Shown one piece after another: positions 59,423 to 64,000 of a DNA stretch of 64,000 nt. The translations under genes and the position numbers were made by a program. The stretch spans positions 21,566,573-21,630,572 of the forward strand of contig CM026426.1 in assembly GCA_014871385.1 (NCBI GenBank), read 5' to 3'. This DNA comes from Ceratodon purpureus (lineage: Eukaryota; Streptophyta; Bryopsida; Pseudoditrichales; Ditrichaceae). The notes beneath the pieces were generated by a model, which ran no database searches, was not told the DNA's origin, and saw only the letters and a list, made by a program, of their open reading frames with translations. Position 1 is the stretch's first letter, and each line of letters opens with the position of its first letter.

Positions 59423-62400
59423 TCACTGCGCATAGTGAATGTCGTACTCGTCCTCATATTGAGTGTCATCGAGATGACGTTCATCTTCGGGGTGTTCAAC
59501 GCCGTAAATGATTGCATTGACGGCATCCGCTATGAACTCCTCTCCAGCATCCTCTGTATCCTCGTTCCGTCCAGCAGTAGACAAGGGAATGCCAAGTGAT
59601 CTCGAGCTCAATGAAGGCCTTGAAGAACCAGCTGCACCAAAGATAAATACATCCCGGTCTCCTTCAATACGTTTACTCCGTGGATCATGTCTTAAAACGA
59701 CTTTCCAGGAAGGATCCGTGGAGTCGTTCATGAAGAAAACCTGCGAAACAGATGCCGGGAACACATACGGGTTGTCCTTTTCACGGACTTCCCTGGATGC
59801 AAATTGCACTATCCAAAATCCTTGCGAATCCTTTTTCACCACTCTACGGCCCTGATCTATTGGTTTTATCCAAGAACCTTCCATTAGAACGCAATTTAAT
59901 CCCATATAAGTCACCAGGATGATATTTCTAAGTATGCCTACGTCTATCTCTGTGCATATAGATGTAGGGGGAATCGCAGCGATACCGCAATCGTAAGCGA
60001 CAGTGGACGGTGAATCCTCAGTGTTGCAAGTGTAGTGTGCCCCGTAAGCCCACATAGATGTGAAGGTCCACGCGTGCTCTGAGGGGGGGCAGTGAAGCGA
60101 TTGTAATTCTCGTGACACGGGAAACCCGTCCTCCTTGAGCATGCGCACGTGTGCGTTCAACCACTGCCCGAATTTTGGAAACGGTTCCTGCAGATGCGAG
60201 GGGTACATAATTTGAGAACGAGTTCTTCTTTCTGCAGTCCTCGCAAAAGCCGCTCTCTCCAGCTTATAGGCACGGCGTTGCTCCGTCCATTCACTGCCAC
60301 ACACAATTTGCGTTAATCCCGGAACATTACAAAAATTGTACATTCTCAATTGTAAATGACCGCATGGAAAACAATCAGCGTTTAGTTCAGTCTTACCCAA
60401 GCAACTCTTCGGTATGAGTACTGTGCTTGATCACGTATTCATGAATGGCGTCTGTCTCTCTCTCTGTAAGTCTCTTTGGTCTCGGCTTCCCTAGAAGAAT
60501 CTCCCCCGAGTCTCTGAGTTCCTCCTCGGCATCCCAAACCCTACTCTTCGTATGCTCATACAGGGAGAAATATTCGGTACAAAAACCTAAGGGTTCATCG
60601 ATCATATAGCCTGAGGCCATTCCAGCCTCTGGCTTAGATTTATCTCTTACGTAACGAGTGAGAACTCCGAGGTAGCGCTCCACGGAGTAACACCACCGTG
60701 CATGGACAGGCCCGCAAATTTCCAATTCATCAACGAGGTGGACAACTAAATGCGTCATAATATCAAAGAAACCTGGGGGGAAATGGACTTCAAGGAGGCA
60801 CAGAACCTCTGCTGCAAGAGTGCGAAGCGGATCTATGTCTGAGGTTCTAACAACTTTGGCGCATAGTCGTTGAAAAACATTTCCTAATCTGATGAGAGTT
60901 TCACGGACACCACGCGAGAGCAGATTTCTTACCGCAGAAGGTAGAATTTGTTGCAGAAGTACGTGATGGTCGTGGCTCTTTAGCCCTTGCAGTCTTTTTT
61001 CACCGATATGCTTCGTAAGTGTGCTGCTGTATCCACTGGGGACCTTCGTGCTAGTGACGAGTGAGATGAAAGTGTTCTTCTGGGAATCTGATAAGACATA
61101 AGGAGCCCTCGGCTTGACATACGTTCCCGCCGCATTCTGCCTCATGTGCAGGTTCGGCATCCTACCAGCTTCAGCCATATCCAGTCGAGTAGCGGGTGTG
61201 TCTTTATCGCCAAAAATATGCTTCAGAATATTATCCGAAACATTACGCTCGATGTGCATCACATCGAGCGTATTTCGAATAGGGAGTTCCTGCAACAGAG
61301 TGTACACTGAATCAGTAAAGTAGAACCATCCGTGAGGGGCTATCAACCGTTCGAGAAATATTGAATACCTGCAAATCATATTGGTCACAGCAACGACAGC
61401 AAATACATACTGTGACCGCGAATCCGTGCAGTACTCTGATTGATCGCTCATAATATTTTTGCTATATGGGGGTAGCATGTAAACGGCACTTGCTTCTGAA
61501 GCCGCCACTTCCATAGAAATTCGTTTAGTTATTTTCTATACAGCGACGGATAAAAAAACCCAGAAATGTAATGAATGGAAGCACATAACCACTCGCATGC
61601 AAGGATATCAGTTGAATAAATACAGCGTCAAGGGGTTCCTTACCTGATTTTCGCGACATTAAATTGAACCCTGCGTCTCTGCTAGACAAATTAAATGTCA
61701 GCTACACTAAGAACAATAACAAACTATGGTCTAAGCAGCGGATGCTTCGAAACGTACAGTTCAACCCAAACAGAAATTGTAATCCCGGTTCATAGTAATA
61801 GAGAACAGAACTTGCCTATAAAGCTGGTTGGCTCATCATCTATGCCGTATCAGATACATCTAACAAGCAGGCATATTCCCTCACGAATAAACTATATGAG
61901 AACCTCTTAACTTTGTTTAATTTCTCTTAATCTGCCTGAGTCAAGTCCACGCTGCATTACAGATCATACTGTCCGTGCGATTAGTACAACGCAGTAGTAA
62001 GTTCCGTTAATGAATGAGTCACGATGACTTGCTAAAAGAGTCAATTTAATCGTGGGAATTTTCTATTAATTTCATTGTAATGCTCACTTCGTTACCAAAC
62101 TTAATGTACACAAGAGTACTCTCTTTGAACACAGTGCACTCAGGTCTGAGTTTCGGGATGATTAACAATATAACAAGAACGCTTTGGACGTCTACAAGTG
62201 GGTCAGATACGTGATAACGAGATAACCACATGACACCCCACCCACTATGACCCACCACTCACACAGCCTGTAACTACATGTAGATGCAAGGACAGAAGGT
62301 ACGTCTGATTAGTCAATGGGACTGAATCTGTAACGATGACCCTTGTGCATGGATTTTAAACTTGAAACGTGCAAAGATGATAACGCATTATTACAGTAAG

Positions 62401-64000
62401 AGGAGGGGTGTTGGTACCTTCCAATAAGGTAACTCAAACAAACTCGATACCCTCTTGATGCCAAAGAGCCTCGCTGGATCAGAAGATGCTGGTGTAGCTC
62501 CGAGCTGCACCCACGACTGACGTAGTGTCCCCCACCGGATGATGTCCGCAGCGGTTGCTTTAACTGGAGCAGGGCGATGTTCCGCCACACCGTCAAATTC
62601 GGCACTTGCAGATCTCCAGGGATGTCCACAGGGCAAAAATCTTCGATGCTGGTTGTCGTAGACATTCTTGTGTAACGCCAGACTTCTCCTTGATATGGTA
62701 TTCTCGCCACAGATTGGACAGCCTCTATAACCCTTAGTCACACAGCCTGCTACTATTCCATATGCAGGAAAGTCATGCATTGTCCAAAGCAAAATTGCCT
62801 TCATGTTGAACCTTGGACTCCCCTGGTAAATCGCGGCATCATCTGTAGGCACCCCAGTATTCCAGAGTGTTTGAAGCTCTTCTAACAGAGGCTGGAGATA
62901 AGTGTCAAAGTTATCCCCAGTTACAGATTTCTTGCCTGGAATAATGAGGCTCAACATTACAAAGTGTTTCTTCGTAGTCATCCACGGTGGCAGGTTATAG
63001 TTCATTATTAACACGGGCCAGGTGCTCCAGGTTGACCGCTTCACTGAAAAGGGATTTACACCGTCTGTTGCTAGTCCTAGACGCAGGTTTCGTGGCTCAA
63101 AAGCGAACTCATCATGCCATTTCCAGTTAACAAATTTCCACTGATGTGAGTCAACTGCTCCTCGCATTATTCCATCCTCACTAGCATGCCTTTGGTGCCA
63201 AGTCATGTACGAAGCTTGCAAAGGCGTACTGTACATACGCTGCAACCTGGGAATGAGGGGGAAGTGCCTAAGTACCTTCACAGGAACACGTGACTTGCCA
63301 ACCTGCTTGTACCTCTCGGCATTGCAGTACGGACATCGGAGTAGGTCCTTGTACTGAGCTCCGCGAAATAAGATGCAGGTTCGAGGACTGGGACAGCAGT
63401 GAATGGTCTCATACCCGAGTCCAAGTTGTTTCAGCACTTTCGAGGCTTGATACTCATTTGTAGGGAGGGAATTCACGGTTGGCAGCAGGGACTTACTCAG
63501 AATGGCAAAAATCTCGTTCACGAGCTGGTTCGTCGCACCGTGAGTACGAAGACAGTTCAAGAGCAGCAAAGTTCCACCCAACTGTGTGAGGCCGGAACCC
63601 GCGAATAAAGGTGTGCGAGCACTGTCTTCAAGTATTTGCTGACGAGATGGTGGCAGATGCTCCATCGCAGGTAGGTCGTCATCGTCCATTTCTTCATCTC
63701 CCATGTGTACGTCTTGATTTTCTCCCCCCATGTCTTGATCGTCACGGTGTATTCCCAGTCCCCGTGGTCCGTCAACCGCGACACCCGCCTCCTCCTCCCT
63801 TTGTGCTGTCCCATGAAGTGACTCTCCTTGAACTGTATCATCTACGTTTCCAATATTCGCCACTAGCCCATCGTAGACATGGAAAGTGTGCTGAACTAAG
63901 CCGTCCATGTCCATCCCAACGTCCAAGGGTCGATTATTTCTACTGGATTCTCCTCCCCTGACACCGAATTCTGCCCTGATCTCGATATCCCACTCTAAAT
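59423..64000 (-). CDS. TNP2-like CACTA transposase (copy B), three exons, apparently intact, partial at right edge
   Basis: Exon 1 is open from the window edge (64000) to 62418 and ends ..LFELPYWK|GTACCA. Exon 2 is 61289-60397 (after TTGCAG). Exon 3 is 60293-59423 (after GGCAG), ending HYAQ and TGA. Both junctions keep frame (PYWK|ELPIRNTLDVMHIERN and ELLG|EWTEQRR). Tnp2 landmarks: LPTNEYQASKVLKQLGLGYE, RCPYCNAERYK, LRHFPLIPRLQRMY, MTWHQRHASEDG, LRLGLATDGVNPFS, YNLPPWMTTKKHF, DTYLQPLLEEL, LLWTMHDFPAYG, GCPICG, SHDHHVLLQQILP, FFDIMTHLVVHLVDELEICG and a DUF4216-like end (VFPASVSQVFFMNDSTD). About 1,115 codons are visible with no stop or frameshift, so this is the one potentially functional transposase in the window. 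The true start may lie beyond 64000; an in-frame ATG occurs at about 63914. Confidence -1.

Larger units (their letters stand above)
54692..64000 (-). mobile_element. Second CACTA/EnSpm element (CACTA-B), one end visible
   Basis: The terminus CACTAGTGGAAACC at 54692 is preceded by TTA/TAA-type flank. It is followed by subterminal inverted words (ACACCGAACG, GGTGTTCG, GGTGTTCTG). TNP2 transposase and a second gene both read toward this end. The other end lies beyond 64000. The TNP2 sequence is clearly divergent from copy A, so this is a different CACTA family. Confidence -1.

Noticed and set aside
1-64000. Reassigned TAG codon (TAG read as Gln) to explain the many in-frame TAGs
   Set aside because: TAG also ends pol (28115), the antisense domain gene (28123) and the CACTA-B accessory gene (55518) at natural ends, TGA and TAA interrupt the same genes, and intact TNP2-B has no internal TAG.

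Overview
The window looks like a transposon graveyard from a land-plant nuclear genome. There are no operons or ribosome binding sites. Coding blocks are split by GT..AG introns, the spaces between them are AT-rich, and nearly every coding region belongs to a plant transposable-element family (CACTA/EnSpm, Ty1/copia, a DUF4283-type LINE, hAT, MITEs). A gene at the left edge belongs to a DDE-like family I associate from memory with non-seed plants (mosses, lycophytes) and animals. That makes a bryophyte, lycophyte or fern my best guess, but the species cannot be fixed from the sequence. I recognise no ordinary housekeeping host gene.

Layout. 1-3432 (-): a spliced DDE-type transposase-like gene running off the left edge, with GTAC-rich non-coding flanks. 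4838-6930: two sets of diverged direct repeats with a nested MITE. 8505-38930: a very large CACTA element (CACTA-A), bounded by short CACTAGTAG inverted termini and a 3-bp AAT duplication. It holds a multi-exon ORF1-type gene with a DUF8039-like domain (-), a divergent decayed TNP2 transposase (+), and three unrecognised genes (X, Y, Z). A 5.4-kb copia element (23624-29023) sits inside gene X. 38934-42904: AT-rich spacer with two MITEs. 42905-48830 (-): a decayed LINE with a DUF4283/zinc-knuckle ORF1 and an endonuclease-RT ORF2. 49302-51965 (+): an almost intact hAT transposase. 52059-54411: a tRNA-like fragment and two GC-rich inverted-repeat structures. 54692-64000 (-): the end of a second CACTA element (CACTA-B) with an apparently intact three-exon TNP2 and a downstream two-exon gene for a coiled-coil protein.

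Two observations stand out. First, the copia element carries a small gene on the opposite strand, between the pol stop and the 3' LTR. It encodes a 65-residue RNase H1-type hybrid-binding (viroplasmin/Cauli_VI) domain, and its stop codon lies 5 bp from the pol stop. Second, the nonsense codons across several unrelated elements are overwhelmingly TAG and can be explained by C-to-T (or G-to-A) transitions such as CAG to TAG. The copia polyprotein keeps one reading frame for 1,431 codons with eight such stops and no indel. This pattern fits deamination of methylated cytosines, notably at CHG sites, rather than ordinary drift.
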